The notes: generated by a model from the letters alone, not told the origin. Numbered from the stretch's first letter, positions 24,489 to 33,613 are shown. The stretch is 64,000 bases of DNA from Streptomyces vinaceus (GCF_008704935.1 NZ_CP023692.1:3514001-3578000); one strand, 5' to 3'. Made by a program: numbers and translations.

Positions 24489-25163
24489 GTGGACGACGTT
24501 CTGCGGCGCGCCCCGCTCTTCGCGGCGCTCGATGATGAGCAGGCCGCGGAGCTCCGCGCCTCCATGGGCGAGGTGACCCTCGCACGCGGTGACGCCCTGT
24601 TCCACGAGGGCGACCCCGGTGACCGGCTGTATGTCGTGACCGAGGGCAAGGTGAAGCTCCACCGCACCTCCCCCGACGGCCGCGAGAACATGCTGGCCGT
24701 CCTCGGCCCCGGTGAGCTGATCGGCGAGCTGTCGCTGTTCGACCCGGGCCCGCGCACCGCCACCGCCACCGCCCTGACCGAGGTCAAGCTGCTCGGCCTC
24801 GGCCACGGCGACCTCCAGCCGTGGCTCAACGCCCGGCCCGAGGTCGCGACCGCGCTGCTGCGCGCGGTGGCCCGGCGCCTGCGCAAGACCAACGACCAGA
24901 TGTCCGACCTGGTCTTCTCCGATGTGCCGGGCCGCGTGGCCCGCGCCCTCCTGGACCTGTCGCGCCGCTTCGGCGTGCAGTCCGAGGAAGGCATCCACGT
25001 CGTGCACGACCTGACGCAGGAAGAGCTGGCCCAGCTGGTCGGCGCCTCCCGCGAGACGGTCAACAAGGCCCTCGCCGACTTCGCGGGCCGCGGCTGGCTC
25101 CGCCTGGAGGCCCGCGCCGTGATCCTGCTGGACGTCGAGCGGCTGGCGAAGCGCTCGCGCTGA
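24489..25163 (+). CDS. crp: Cyclic-AMP receptor protein family regulator Crp
   Basis: A 224-residue CRP/FNR regulator beginning VDDVLRRAPLFAALDDEQ. The cyclic-nucleotide pocket contains GPGELIGELSLFDPGPRTATATA near residues 76-98; the C-terminal helix-turn-helix is LTQEELAQLVGASRETVNKALADFAGRGW. In S. coelicolor Crp controls germination and many antibiotic clusters. GTG 24489 is 8 nt after AGGAG (24476-24480). It is divergent from nth across 186 bp. I saw no clear GTGA-N6-TCAC self-site upstream. Confidence 0.96.
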   Translation: MDDVLRRAPLFAALDDEQAAELRASMGEVTLARGDALFHEGDPGDRLYVVTEGKVKLHRTSPDGRENMLAVLGPGELIGELSLFDPGPRTATATALTEVKLLGLGHGDLQPWLNARPEVATALLRAVARRLRKTNDQMSDLVFSDVPGRVARALLDLSRRFGVQSEEGIHVVHDLTQEELAQLVGASRETVNKALADFAGRGWLRLEARAVILLDVERLAKRSR

Positions 25164-25184
25164 GCCCGTACCGGATGTGCGTGG

Positions 25185-25215
25185 AGGGGTCCTGCCCGGT
25201 CGGGCGGGGCCCCTT
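25185..25215 (+). terminator. Hairpin between crp and the convergent L12-like gene
   Basis: AGGGGTCCTGCCCG (25185-25198) pairs imperfectly with CGGGCGGGGCCCCTT (25201-25215) about 20 nt after the crp stop, a likely bidirectional terminator. Confidence 0.6.
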
Positions 25216-25262
25216 CCGCGTCCGCGGCGGGGAGGGCGGAACCCTTTCGGCGCAAGCGGCGC

Positions 25263-25553
25263 TCAGACGTCCGTCAGGGCCTCGACCGCCTGCTTCGCCT
25301 CCAGCAGATCCGCCCCCGTGACACGCCGGTAGACCTTGATGGCCTCGATCGTGCGGCCGTCGCGCACGAGCGCCCGTACCTCGTCCAGCCCGGCCGGCTC
25401 CGGCTCCTCGATGCCGAAGTGGTCCAGGACCAGGCCCAGGCGCCTCTCCAGCCGCTCCGAGCGCCGCTCCAGGGCCTTCATGCGCAGGGTCACCGTCGAG
25501 GTGATCCACGCGGCCGTGGCGATCAGCGCGAGCAGCAGGAACAGCGTGGTCAT
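25263..25553 (-). CDS. Membrane-anchored protein with a ribosomal L7/L12 C-terminal-like domain
   Basis: A 96-residue protein: one N-terminal membrane helix (TLFLLLALIATAAWITSTVTL), a basic coiled segment (KALERRSERLERRLGLVLDH) and a C-terminal domain (EVRALVRDGRTIEAIKVYRR, then TGADLLEAKQAVEAL) closely resembling the bL12 C-terminal domain, which binds translation factors in the ribosome. It overlaps the MBL gene by ATGA, so it is the last gene of a Nudix-MBL-L12-like operon. Its function is unknown. Confidence 0.82.
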   Translation of the reverse strand: MTTLFLLLALIATAAWITSTVTLRMKALERRSERLERRLGLVLDHFGIEEPEPAGLDEVRALVRDGRTIEAIKVYRRVTGADLLEAKQAVEALTDV

Positions 25554-26395
25554 TCGGGGCCCCCCGGGATCAGTCCGTGATCTTGAAGGTACTCCAGCTG
25601 CGCTCGTACGGACCATTCCGCGGCCGGCCACAGCGAGCGGTCCACGTCCGCGTAGACGTGGGCGACGACCGCCTCGGGGGTCGTGTACCCGTCCTCCACG
25701 GCGGTCTCGACCTGGGCGAGCCGGTGCGCGCGGTGGGCCAGGTAGAACTCGACCGCGCCCTGGGCGTCGTCCAGGACCGGCCCGTGGCCCGGGAGCACCG
25801 TGTGCACGCCGTCGTCGACCGTCAGCGAGCGCAGCCGGCGCAGGGAGGCCAGGTAGTCGCCGAGCCGGCCGTCGGGGTGGGCCACGACGGTGGTGCCGCG
25901 GCCGAGGATCGTGTCGCCGGTCAGGACCGCGCGGTCGGCGGGCAGGTGGAAGCAGAGCGAGTCGGCGGTGTGGCCCGGGGTCGGGACCACGCGCAGCTCC
26001 AGGCCGCCGGTGCGGATCACGTCCCCGGCGCCGAGCCCCTCGTCCCCGAGGCGCAGCGCGGGGTCCAGGGCGCGGACCTTGGTACGGGTGAGCTCGGCGA
26101 ACCGGCCAGCGCCCTCGGCGTGGTCGGGGTGGCCGTGCGTGAGGAGGGTCAGCGCGATCCGCTGGCCGGCCCGCTCGGCGGTCTCGATGACCGCGCGCAG
26201 GTGGGCCTCGTCCAGGGGGCCCGGATCGATGACGACGGCTTCCGCGGAACCGGGCTCCGAGACGAGCCAGGTGTTGGTGCCGTCCAGGGTCATCGCCGAG
26301 GCGTTGGGGGCCAGGATGTTGACCGCGCGGGCGGTGGCGCGCCCTGAGGTAACGATTCCTCGGGGCTGTCCGGGCAGGGCGCTCGCACTGGTCAC
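25550..26395 (-). CDS. MBL-fold metallo-hydrolase (LACTB2-like)
   Basis: A 281-residue metallo-beta-lactamase-fold hydrolase with all metal motifs: THGHPDHAEG near 86, GHTADS near 141, GDTILGRG near 160 and GHGP near 203. The C-terminal winged segment (TTPEAVVAHVYADVDRSLWP) resembles LACTB2-type ribonuclease relatives. It corresponds to M. tuberculosis Rv3677c next to crp. The GTG start at 26395 overlaps the upstream Nudix stop (GTGA). Confidence 0.9.
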   Translation of the reverse strand: MTSASALPGQPRGIVTSGRATARAVNILAPNASAMTLDGTNTWLVSEPGSAEAVVIDPGPLDEAHLRAVIETAERAGQRIALTLLTHGHPDHAEGAGRFAELTRTKVRALDPALRLGDEGLGAGDVIRTGGLELRVVPTPGHTADSLCFHLPADRAVLTGDTILGRGTTVVAHPDGRLGDYLASLRRLRSLTVDDGVHTVLPGHGPVLDDAQGAVEFYLAHRAHRLAQVETAVEDGYTTPEAVVAHVYADVDRSLWPAAEWSVRAQLEYLQDHGLIPGGPE

Positions 26396-27291
26396 GGGGT
26401 GCCTCCGGGGCGGACGTGCTTGGTGAACTCGTCGTGGCCGGGCCAGCTGAGCACCAGCTCCCCGTTCTCCAGCGCGGCCTGCGCCAGTACGGGCGCCAGG
26501 TCCTGGTCGGCCGCCGCGGCGAGGGCCTCCGCCGCGCTCCCGTACGGCTCCAGCGAACGCAGCGTCGAGATGGTGGGCGGCATCATCAGCAGCTCGCCCT
26601 TGTCGTAGCCGGCGGCGGCGTCCGCGGGGCGGATCCAGACGGTCCGGTCGGCCTCGGTGGAGGCGTTGCGGGTGCGCTGGCCCTCCGGGAGGGCGGCGAC
26701 GAAGAACCAGGTGTCGTAACGGCGGGGCTCGAACTCCGGGGTGATCCAGCGGGCCCAGGCGCCGAGCAGATCGGAGCGCAGCAGCAGGCCGCGGCGGTCG
26801 AGGAACTCGGCGAACGAGAGCTCGCGGGCGACGAGGGCCGCCCGGTCGGCCTCCCAGTCCTCGCCGGTGGTGTCGCCGACGACCGTGTCGGGGGACTCCC
26901 CCGCGAGCAGGACGCCGGCCTCCTCGAAGGTCTCGCGGACGGCGCCGCAGACGATCGCCTGGGCGCTGCGCGGATCGGTGGCGAGGCGGGCGGCCCAGGC
27001 CTCCCGGTCCGGACCGGCCCAGCCCACGAGGTGGTCCTCGTCGCGGGGATCGACCCCGCCCCCGGGGTAGGCGTACGCGCCGCCCGCGAAGGCCATGGAG
27101 GTCTTGCGGCGCAGCATGTGCACGGCGGGTCCTGCGGGGGTGTCGCGGAGCAGCATGACGGTGGCGGCGCGGCGGGGTTCCACCGGGACGAGGGACCCGT
27201 CCATGAGCGCGCGGATCCGGTCCGGCCACTCCGGCGGGTACCACTGGCCTCCGGCGGGGGGCTGCTGCTGACCGTGCTGACCATTCGGCAT
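26392..27291 (-). CDS. Nudix hydrolase
   Basis: A 299-residue Nudix-fold protein. The region MAFAGGAYAYPGGGVDPRDED with VRETFEEAGVLLAG farther on forms an interrupted Nudix box, like that of the NUDT19-type family, with a long insertion between the Gly and REx2EE parts. Substrate unknown. ATG 27291 has TAGCAT ending 6 nt upstream, suggesting a leaderless start of the Nudix-MBL-L12-like operon. The 256-bp gap 27292-27547 contains only tandem repeats near the ridA end. Confidence 0.85.
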   Translation of the reverse strand: MPNGQHGQQQPPAGGQWYPPEWPDRIRALMDGSLVPVEPRRAATVMLLRDTPAGPAVHMLRRKTSMAFAGGAYAYPGGGVDPRDEDHLVGWAGPDREAWAARLATDPRSAQAIVCGAVRETFEEAGVLLAGESPDTVVGDTTGEDWEADRAALVARELSFAEFLDRRGLLLRSDLLGAWARWITPEFEPRRYDTWFFVAALPEGQRTRNASTEADRTVWIRPADAAAGYDKGELLMMPPTISTLRSLEPYGSAAEALAAAADQDLAPVLAQAALENGELVLSWPGHDEFTKHVRPGGTP

Positions 27292-27496
27292 GTCGGGATG
27301 CTACGGGTATCCGGCCCGATGTTCGAGGGCTCCCCCGGGCGGGCCGGGGCGGGTGTCGGTCCGGGCGGCAGAGGACGCCGGTCACGGCGACGGGACGCGA
27401 ACGGCCCCGGCGGGCCGCCGGACGGAGTCCGGTGCAGCGGCGCGGAGCCGGTGCGGCCCGCCGGGGCCGGAGCGCGCGAGTGGCGCGTGAAGAGGG

Positions 27497-27556
27497 GGTA
27501 CGACGCGTCAGGAAGCGGTACGGCGCGTCGAGAAGAGGTACGACGCGTCAGGAAGC
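27497..27556. repeat. Three 20-bp tandem repeats covering the ridA stop
   Basis: GGTACGACGCGTCAGGAAGC occurs at 27497-27516 and 27537-27556, with the variant GGTACGGCGCGTCGAGAAGA between them. The right copy includes the ridA TGA stop (27548-27550), so the gene end has been copied twice into the gap. Confidence 0.88.
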
Positions 27557-28018
27557 GGAGACCTCGACCTGGAGCTCGACCTCGACCGGGGCGTCCAGCG
27601 GGAGCACCGCCACGCCGACCGCGCTGCGGGCGTGGACGCCCTTGTCGCCGAGCACCTCACCGAGCAGCTCGCTCGCGCCGTTCAGCACGCCGGGCTGGCC
27701 CGTGAAGTCCGGGGCCGAGGCCACGAAGCCGACGACCTTCACGACGCGCTCGATCTTGTCGAGGTCGCCGATCACGGACTTGACCGCCGCCAGGGCGTTC
27801 AGCGCGCAGACCGCGGCCAGCTTCTTGGCCTCCTCCGCGGAGACCTCCGCCCCGACCTTGCCGGTCGTCGGCAGGCTGCCGCTGACCATCGGGAGCTGCC
27901 CCGCGGTGAACACGTACGCGCCCGACCGCACGGCCGGCTGGTAGGCGGCCAGCGGCGGGACGACGTCCGGCAGGGTCAGGCCGAGCTCGGCCAGCTTCGC
28001 CTCGACAGCGCCGCTCAT
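27548..28018 (-). CDS. ridA: RidA family protein
   Basis: A 156-residue RidA/YjgF protein of the longer actinobacterial type (Rv3678c-like). Visible features are GAYVFTAGQLPM, LNALAAVKSVIGDLDKIERV and ARSAVGVAVLPLDAPVEVEL, whose Arg is the conserved substrate-binding arginine. RidA proteins hydrolyse reactive enamine/imine intermediates. ATG 28018 overlaps the stop of the DUF4177 gene (ATGA). A duplicated tract lies at its 3' end. Confidence 0.92.
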   Translation of the reverse strand: MSGAVEAKLAELGLTLPDVVPPLAAYQPAVRSGAYVFTAGQLPMVSGSLPTTGKVGAEVSAEEAKKLAAVCALNALAAVKSVIGDLDKIERVVKVVGFVASAPDFTGQPGVLNGASELLGEVLGDKGVHARSAVGVAVLPLDAPVEVELQVEVSAS

Positions 28019-28176
28019 ACCTTCTCCCGCTTGAGGTAGGCCACGAGCTGCTCGGGGTTGTTGGGGCCGGGCACGACCTGGACGAGCTCCCAGCCGTCCT
28101 CGCCCCAGGTGTCCAGGATCTGCTTGGTGGCGTGGACCAGCAGCGGGACCGTCGCGTATTCGAACTTCTTGGTCAT
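28015..28176 (-). CDS. DUF4177-type small protein
   Basis: A 53-residue protein, MTKKFEYATVPLLVHATKQI followed by DTWGEDGWELVQVVPGP, the DUF4177 pattern in which the conserved GW(E)LV follows an aromatic-containing strand. The role is unknown. It is translationally coupled to ridA. TACGCT lies 7 nt upstream of ATG 28176, so it may be the leaderless first gene of the pair. Confidence 0.8.
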   Translation of the reverse strand: MTKKFEYATVPLLVHATKQILDTWGEDGWELVQVVPGPNNPEQLVAYLKREKV

Positions 28177-28234
28177 GGGGGCGAGCGTAACGCGTGACAC
28201 CGAGGGCTCATGCGCAGCCCGAGGGGCGAGTGGT

Positions 28235-28240
28235 TAGGCT
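28235..28240 (+). promoter_or_regulatory. Candidate -10 element (TAGGCT) of the ArsA-pair operon
   Basis: TAGGCT ends 8 nt before GTG 28249; no ribosome site is present. A leaderless two-gene mRNA is likely. Confidence 0.5.
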
Positions 28241-28248
28241 CAGACGCT

Positions 28249-29229
28249 GTGAGCAGGCTCCAGGTGGTCAGCGGCAAGGGCGGAACCGGAAAGACCACGG
28301 TCGCCGCGGCACTCGCGCTCGCCCTCGCGCGCGAGGGCAGACGGACGCTGCTGGTCGAGGTCGAGGGCAGGCAGGGGATCGCGCAGCTCTTCGGAGCGGA
28401 GGCGCTCCCGTACGAGGAGCGCAAGATCGCCGTCGCCTCGGGCGGCGGGGAGGTCTTCGCGCTGGCCATCGACGCCGAGCGGGCGCTCCTGGACTACCTC
28501 CAGATGTTCTACAAACTGGGCTCCGCCGGCCGCGCCCTGAAGAAGCTCGGCGCCATCGACTTCGCGACGACCATCGCGCCGGGGCTACGGGACGTGCTGC
28601 TGACCGGCAAGGCGTGCGAGGCCGTCCGGCGCAAGGACAAGGCCGGGCGTTACGTCTACGACCACGTGATCATGGACGCGCCGCCGACCGGGCGGATCAC
28701 CCGCTTCCTGAACGTCAACGACGAGGTGGCGGGGCTGGCCCGGTTCGGGCCGATCCACAACCAGGCACAGGCCGTCATGAAGGTGCTCAAGTCCCCCGAG
28801 ACGGCCGTCCACCTGGTCACGCTGCTGGAGGAGATGCCCGTCCAGGAGACCGCCGACGGGATCGCGGAGCTGGAGGAGGCCGGACTGCCCGTGGGGCGGG
28901 TCGTCGTCAACATGGTGCGGCCGCACCATCTGGACGAGGACACCCTGCGCGCCGCCGCCGGCGAGCGCCGGGCGGACGTGGCCAAGGCGCTGTCCCGGGC
29001 GGGCCTGGGCGGCGCCCGCCGCGGCGGGGTCGCGGAGCGGCTGGTGGACCCGCTGCTCGCGCAGGCCGCCGAGCACGCGAGCCGGGTGGAGCTGGAGCGC
29101 GCGCAGCGCACCGTACTGGAGCAGCTGGACGTGGCGACGTACGAACTCCCCCTGCTCGGCGCGGGAATGGATCTGGCCGGGCTCTACGAGCTGGCCTCGG
29201 AACTGCGGAAGCAGGCGGGCGAGGAATGA
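28249..29229 (+). CDS. ArsA/GET3-like ATPase, first of a pair
   Basis: A 326-residue P-loop ATPase beginning VSRLQVVSGKGGTGKTTVAA, the deviant Walker A with two lysines typical of ArsA/Get3. Other landmarks are LLVEVEGRQGIAQLF and VIMDAPPTGRITRFL near 143. It corresponds to Rv3679 of M. tuberculosis, where the Rv3679-Rv3680 pair forms an ATPase complex linked to redox and metabolic tolerance. The two genes overlap by ATGA, so a heteromeric ATPase is likely here too. It lacks the cysteines of arsenite-binding ArsA. Confidence 0.92.
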   Translation: MSRLQVVSGKGGTGKTTVAAALALALAREGRRTLLVEVEGRQGIAQLFGAEALPYEERKIAVASGGGEVFALAIDAERALLDYLQMFYKLGSAGRALKKLGAIDFATTIAPGLRDVLLTGKACEAVRRKDKAGRYVYDHVIMDAPPTGRITRFLNVNDEVAGLARFGPIHNQAQAVMKVLKSPETAVHLVTLLEEMPVQETADGIAELEEAGLPVGRVVVNMVRPHHLDEDTLRAAAGERRADVAKALSRAGLGGARRGGVAERLVDPLLAQAAEHASRVELERAQRTVLEQLDVATYELPLLGAGMDLAGLYELASELRKQAGEE

Positions 29230-30527
29230 CCGAGGCCACGACGGGAACGAAGACCGGCGCCCGCATGGACGCGGCCCGCATGGACGCCGCCCCGCGGCTG
29301 CCCGTGGACCGGCTGCTGGACGACCCCGGGACGCGGATCATCGTCTGCTGCGGAGCGGGCGGGGTCGGCAAGACCACGACCGCCGCGGCCCTGGGCGTAC
29401 GGGCGGCCGAGCGCGGGCGGAAGGTGGTCGTGCTGACCATCGACCCGGCGCGCCGGCTCGCCCAGTCGATGGGGATCGACTCCCTGGACAACACCCCGCG
29501 CCGGGTGAAGGGGGTCGACGGCGCGGACGGCGGTGAACTGCACGCCATGATGCTGGACATGAAGCGGACCTTCGACGAGATCGTCGAGGGGCACGCGGAC
29601 TCCGAGCGGGCCGAGGCCATCCTCGCCAACCCCTTCTACCAGTCGCTGTCGGCCGGCTTCGCGGGCACGCAGGAGTACATGGCGATGGAGAAGCTGGGCC
29701 AGCTGCGGGCCCGCGAGGACTGGGACCTGATCGTCGTGGACACCCCGCCGAGCCGGTCCGCGCTGGACTTCCTCGACGCGCCGAAGCGGCTGGGGTCCTT
29801 CCTGGACGGGAAGTTCATCCGGGTGCTGATGGCTCCGGCGAAGGTGGGCGGCCGGGCGGGGATGAAGTTCCTCAACGTCGGCATGTCCCTGATGACCGGC
29901 ACGCTGAGCAAGCTGATGGGCGCCTCGCTGCTGAAGGACGTGCAGACGTTCGTGGCGGCGATGGACACGATGTTCGGCGGTTTCCGCACGCGCGCGGACG
30001 CGACGTTCCGGCTCCTCCAGGCTCCCGGTACGGCCTTCCTGGTGGTCGCGGCGCCCGAGCCGGACGCGCTGCGGGAGGCGGCGTACTTCGTGGAGCGGCT
30101 GGCCGCGGAGAAGATGCCGCTGGCCGGGCTCGTACTGAACCGGGTGCACGTCAGCGGGGCCGACCAGCTGTCCGCGGAGCGGGCGTTGGCCGCCGCAGAG
30201 AATCTTGAAGAAGGCGGCATTGTCGATCAGGAGTCCGGGAATGCTGGACTTCGTGACTCGGCCGCGGAGGCCGACGCGACGGGAGCCGGGGCCGCGGAGA
30301 GCGGCGCGGACGCCGACGTGGACGAGATCACCGCTGGACTGCTGCGTCTGCACGCCGAGCGGATGCAGGTGATCGCACGTGAACAGCGCACACGCGATCG
30401 TTTCACCTCACTGCACCCCGAGGTGGCGGTGGCCGAAGTGGCCGCCCTGCCCGGCGATGTGCACGACCTCGCCGGGCTGCGGGCCATCGGAGAGCGACTC
30501 GCGGCCGGGGTGCCGGCCGGAGCGTAG
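29226..30527 (+). CDS. ArsA/GET3-like ATPase, second of a pair
   Basis: A 433-residue ArsA-family ATPase with Walker A GAGGVGKTTTAA near 44, the switch LTIDPARRLAQSMG and WDLIVVDTPPSRSALDFLDAP near 160. A hydrophobic Met-rich stretch (FLNVGMSLMTGTLSKLMGAS) lies where Get3 binds tail-anchored helices. Residues 325-370 are an acidic Ala/Glu/Asp insertion. It corresponds to Rv3680. It starts at ATG 29226, overlapping the previous stop. Confidence 0.93.
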   Translation: MTEATTGTKTGARMDAARMDAAPRLPVDRLLDDPGTRIIVCCGAGGVGKTTTAAALGVRAAERGRKVVVLTIDPARRLAQSMGIDSLDNTPRRVKGVDGADGGELHAMMLDMKRTFDEIVEGHADSERAEAILANPFYQSLSAGFAGTQEYMAMEKLGQLRAREDWDLIVVDTPPSRSALDFLDAPKRLGSFLDGKFIRVLMAPAKVGGRAGMKFLNVGMSLMTGTLSKLMGASLLKDVQTFVAAMDTMFGGFRTRADATFRLLQAPGTAFLVVAAPEPDALREAAYFVERLAAEKMPLAGLVLNRVHVSGADQLSAERALAAAENLEEGGIVDQESGNAGLRDSAAEADATGAGAAESGADADVDEITAGLLRLHAERMQVIAREQRTRDRFTSLHPEVAVAEVAALPGDVHDLAGLRAIGERLAAGVPAGA

Positions 30528-30546
30528 GCGTTCGTACGGCGGCGGC

Positions 30547-30906
30547 CTACCCGGCTGCCGCGTACGTCTCGTACGGGACGTCGAGGTCCGCCATGTCCGC
30601 ATCGACATCCACGGTGAGGATGCCCGTACTGCGCTCGTACTCCGTGCGGGCGGTTTCGAGCAGCCGTCGCCACGAGGTGACGGTGGGACGCCTGCGCAGC
30701 AGTGCGCGACGCTCCCGCTCGGTCATTCCGCCCCATACTCCGAACTCGACACGATTGTCGAGCGCGTCGGCCAGGCACTCGGTCCGCACCGGACATCCGG
30801 TGCACACCGCCTTGGCCCTGTTCTGTGCCGCTCCTTGAACGAACAGTTCATCCGGATCGGTAGTGCGGCAGGCTGCCTGCGCACTCCAGTCGGTAACCCA
30901 GCCCAT
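30547..30906 (-). CDS. wblA: WhiB-like iron-sulfur regulator WblA
   Basis: A 119-residue WhiB-like protein beginning MGWVTDWSAQAACRTTDPDE. The four cluster cysteines are in AACRTTD and AVCTGCPVRTECL, followed by the turn FGVWGGMTERERRALLRRRP. In Streptomyces WblA represses antibiotic genes and is needed for sporulation; in M. tuberculosis the same position holds whiB4. I start at ATG 30906 behind GAGAGGA; GTG 30963 would add 19 residues and lacks a site. Confidence 0.95.
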   Translation of the reverse strand: MGWVTDWSAQAACRTTDPDELFVQGAAQNRAKAVCTGCPVRTECLADALDNRVEFGVWGGMTERERRALLRRRPTVTSWRRLLETARTEYERSTGILTVDVDADMADLDVPYETYAAAG

Positions 30907-31303
30907 CCCGGCGCCGTCCTCTCCCGAATCGAGGCTCCCCCACGGCGGTAGCGGCATATTCACCGCTGCCAGTTGAGGACGTTACGGAAGGTGGGCACGG
31001 CGCAACACCCCCGACGGGCCCAATCTTGAATGGTCCGAACGGACTATGGGTAAGCGGCAGATCACCCGACGGAGTGATCCGGCGACATGCCCGACCATTC
31101 CGGCAATTCGGGTGGAATCGGCGGACCACGGACGAGCGACCGTCAGAGTGAGGGGCGAGATTCGGACGTAAGTCCACCCCATTCGGGAAGGGTGAAAATC
31201 AAGCCGAGGGGTTGATGTCGCACCGGACTGCTGTGACAGTTGAGGACAGCTTAGGCCAAGGCATTCGCGCGTGTCCGGCGAATGAGAACGTAGGCTGCCC
31301 TCC
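30907..31303. promoter_or_regulatory. wblA-ponA divergent regulatory region
   Basis: This 397-bp gap holds no coding frame I trust. It must carry the wblA promoter and its long leader and, at the right end, TAGGCT at 31291-31296, which ends 7 nt before the PBP ATG and suggests a leaderless PBP transcript. The length is notable in a region where most genes abut, and fits wblA being under several developmental regulators. Confidence 0.6.
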
Positions 31304-33592
31304 ATGGGAAAGAAGCGCTCGGGCGCCGGGCTCACGGGGCCGCAGCAGGCCGCCAAGTTCCTCGGGGTGTCCGTTCTCTCCGGAGTTGTGCTGGCCGGCA
31401 TCGCCATCCCGGGCGCAGGCGCCCTGGGACTCGCCGCCAAGGGGACGGTCGAGGGATTCGACGAGATCCCGGCCAATCTCAAGACGCCGCCGCTGAGTCA
31501 GCGCACGACGATTCTGGACGCCGAGGGTGGCTTGATCGCCACGGTCTATTCACGGGACCGGCAGGTGGTGCCGCTCACGGCCATCTCCCCGTACATGCAG
31601 AAGGCGATCGTCGCGATCGAGGACTCGCGTTTCTACGAGCACGGCGCGATCGACGCGAAGGGCATCCTGCGCGCGGTGAACCGCAACGCGCAGGAAGGCG
31701 GAGCCGCGCAGGGCGCCTCGACGCTGACCCAGCAGTACGTGAAGAACGTGTTCGTCGAAGAAGCCGGTGACGACGAGACCAAGGTGCGCGAGGCCCAGGA
31801 GAAGAGCCTCGGCCGCAAGATCCGCGAGCTGAAGTACTCGATCCAGGTCGAGGAGGAGCTCGGGAAGAAGAAGATCCTTGAGAACTACCTCAACATCACG
31901 TACTTCGGCCAGCAGGCGTACGGAATCGAATCCGCCGCCCAGCGTTACTTCAGCAAGCCGGCCAAGGACCTGACCCTGGACGAGTCGGCGCTGCTGGCGG
32001 GCGTGGTGCAGTCGCCGAGCCGGTTCGACCCGGTGAACGACGCGCAGGAGGCGATGAAGCGCCGCAACGTCGTCCTCCAGCGGATGGCCGACATGAAGGA
32101 CATCTCGCAGGCCGAGGCGGACGAGGCGAAGAAGAAGCCGGTGACGCTGAAGGTGACGCGGCCGAAGAACGGCTGCATCACCGCGGTCAAGGGCGCGGGC
32201 TTCTTCTGCGACTACGTGCGCAACACGTTCCTGACCGACCCTGTCTTCGGCAAGACCCGCGAGGAGCGGGCGAAGCTCTGGAACCAGGGCGGCCTGACCG
32301 TACGGACGACGCTGGACCCGCAGTCGCAGGAGTCCGTCAACGAGTCGATCAAGGACCACGTCAACCAGGACGACAAGGTCGCCACCGCCGTCACCCTGGT
32401 GCAGCCGGGCACGGGTCGGGTCCTCGCGATGGGCCAGTCCAAGCCGTACGGCTTCGGGAAGAACGAGACGCAGATCAACTTCTCGGTCGACAAGCGGATG
32501 GGCGGATCGAACTTCGGCTTCCCGACCGGTTCGACCTTCAAGCCGTTCGTCGCGGCCGCGGCCCTGGAGAAGGGCGTGCCGGCGGGCAAGACGTACGCCT
32601 CCCCGCACGACATGGAGTACCCGAGCCCGGTGCAGACCTGCGGCGACAAGCCCTGGGTCAACACCTCGCACGACCGGGTGGAGAACGAGTCGGAGTCCGA
32701 GCGCGGCCCGTACGGCATGCAGGAGGCCATGGCCAAGTCGGTCAACACGTACTTCGTGGAGATGATCTCCGAGAACGGGCTCTGCCCCGTGACCGACATG
32801 ACCACGAAGCTCGGCGTGATCCCGGCCGACGGGACGAAGCTGCCGGAGGTCCCGGCCATCGCGCTCGGCACCGAGGGCATGTCCCCGCTGACCATGGCGA
32901 ACGCGTACGCGACCTTCGCCAACCGCGGCGTGTACTGCACCCCCGTCGCGCTGGAGTCCATCACGGACGCCCACGGCAAGGCGCTGGCCGTGCCGAAGTC
33001 GCAGTGCGACCGCGTGATGAGCGAGAAGACCGCCGACACCGTCAACACGCTGCTGCTCGGCGTGATCGACTCCGGTACGGGTACGGCCGCGGGCCTGACC
33101 GACCGGCAGAACGCGGGCAAGACCGGCACCACCGACAGCCGCTACAACGCCTGGTTCGTCGGGTACACGCCGAACATGGCGGGCGCGACGTGGGTCGGCT
33201 CGGGCGGCGCCAAGCAGGTGTCGATGGAGAACATCACCATCGGTGGCCAGTACTACGACAAGGTCTACGGCGGCGGGCTGCCCGGCCCGATCTGGAAGCA
33301 GGCGGTCTCGGGCGCGCTGGACGGCCGCGAGGCGCCGAACTTCGTCACGGTCGGCCTCGGGCCCGACACCGGGGCGCCGACCGGCGGCGGCCGGCCCACC
33401 AACCCGACGCCGAACAAGCCGGGGAAGCCCGGCAAGCCGGGCGGCGACAACAAGCCCGGAGGCCGCCCCGGAGGCCAGACGGCGGCCGGAGCCACGGGCG
33501 GCGCCGCGGCCGGCCCGACCGGGGGCGCGACGGGCGGCGACACGCCGACCGACCCGTTCCCCGGCGGCATCATCGGCGGCCTGGAGGACTGA
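31304..33592 (+). CDS. Class A penicillin-binding protein (PonA2-like)
   Basis: A 762-residue bifunctional peptidoglycan synthase. One N-terminal membrane helix (residues 20-45); GT51 glycosyltransferase with AIEDSRFYEHGAID near 107 and GASTLTQQYVKN near 139; transpeptidase with TGSTFKPF (SxxK) near 408, SVN near 478 and KTGTTDS near 605. The last 90 residues are Gly/Pro/Thr-rich and disordered; no PASTA domain is seen. It corresponds to M. tuberculosis ponA2, again beside a WhiB gene. Confidence 0.95.
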   Translation: MGKKRSGAGLTGPQQAAKFLGVSVLSGVVLAGIAIPGAGALGLAAKGTVEGFDEIPANLKTPPLSQRTTILDAEGGLIATVYSRDRQVVPLTAISPYMQKAIVAIEDSRFYEHGAIDAKGILRAVNRNAQEGGAAQGASTLTQQYVKNVFVEEAGDDETKVREAQEKSLGRKIRELKYSIQVEEELGKKKILENYLNITYFGQQAYGIESAAQRYFSKPAKDLTLDESALLAGVVQSPSRFDPVNDAQEAMKRRNVVLQRMADMKDISQAEADEAKKKPVTLKVTRPKNGCITAVKGAGFFCDYVRNTFLTDPVFGKTREERAKLWNQGGLTVRTTLDPQSQESVNESIKDHVNQDDKVATAVTLVQPGTGRVLAMGQSKPYGFGKNETQINFSVDKRMGGSNFGFPTGSTFKPFVAAAALEKGVPAGKTYASPHDMEYPSPVQTCGDKPWVNTSHDRVENESESERGPYGMQEAMAKSVNTYFVEMISENGLCPVTDMTTKLGVIPADGTKLPEVPAIALGTEGMSPLTMANAYATFANRGVYCTPVALESITDAHGKALAVPKSQCDRVMSEKTADTVNTLLLGVIDSGTGTAAGLTDRQNAGKTGTTDSRYNAWFVGYTPNMAGATWVGSGGAKQVSMENITIGGQYYDKVYGGGLPGPIWKQAVSGALDGREAPNFVTVGLGPDTGAPTGGGRPTNPTPNKPGKPGKPGGDNKPGGRPGGQTAAGATGGAAAGPTGGATGGDTPTDPFPGGIIGGLED

Positions 33593-33613
33593 CCGCCGGC
33601 AGCTGACGAGAAG

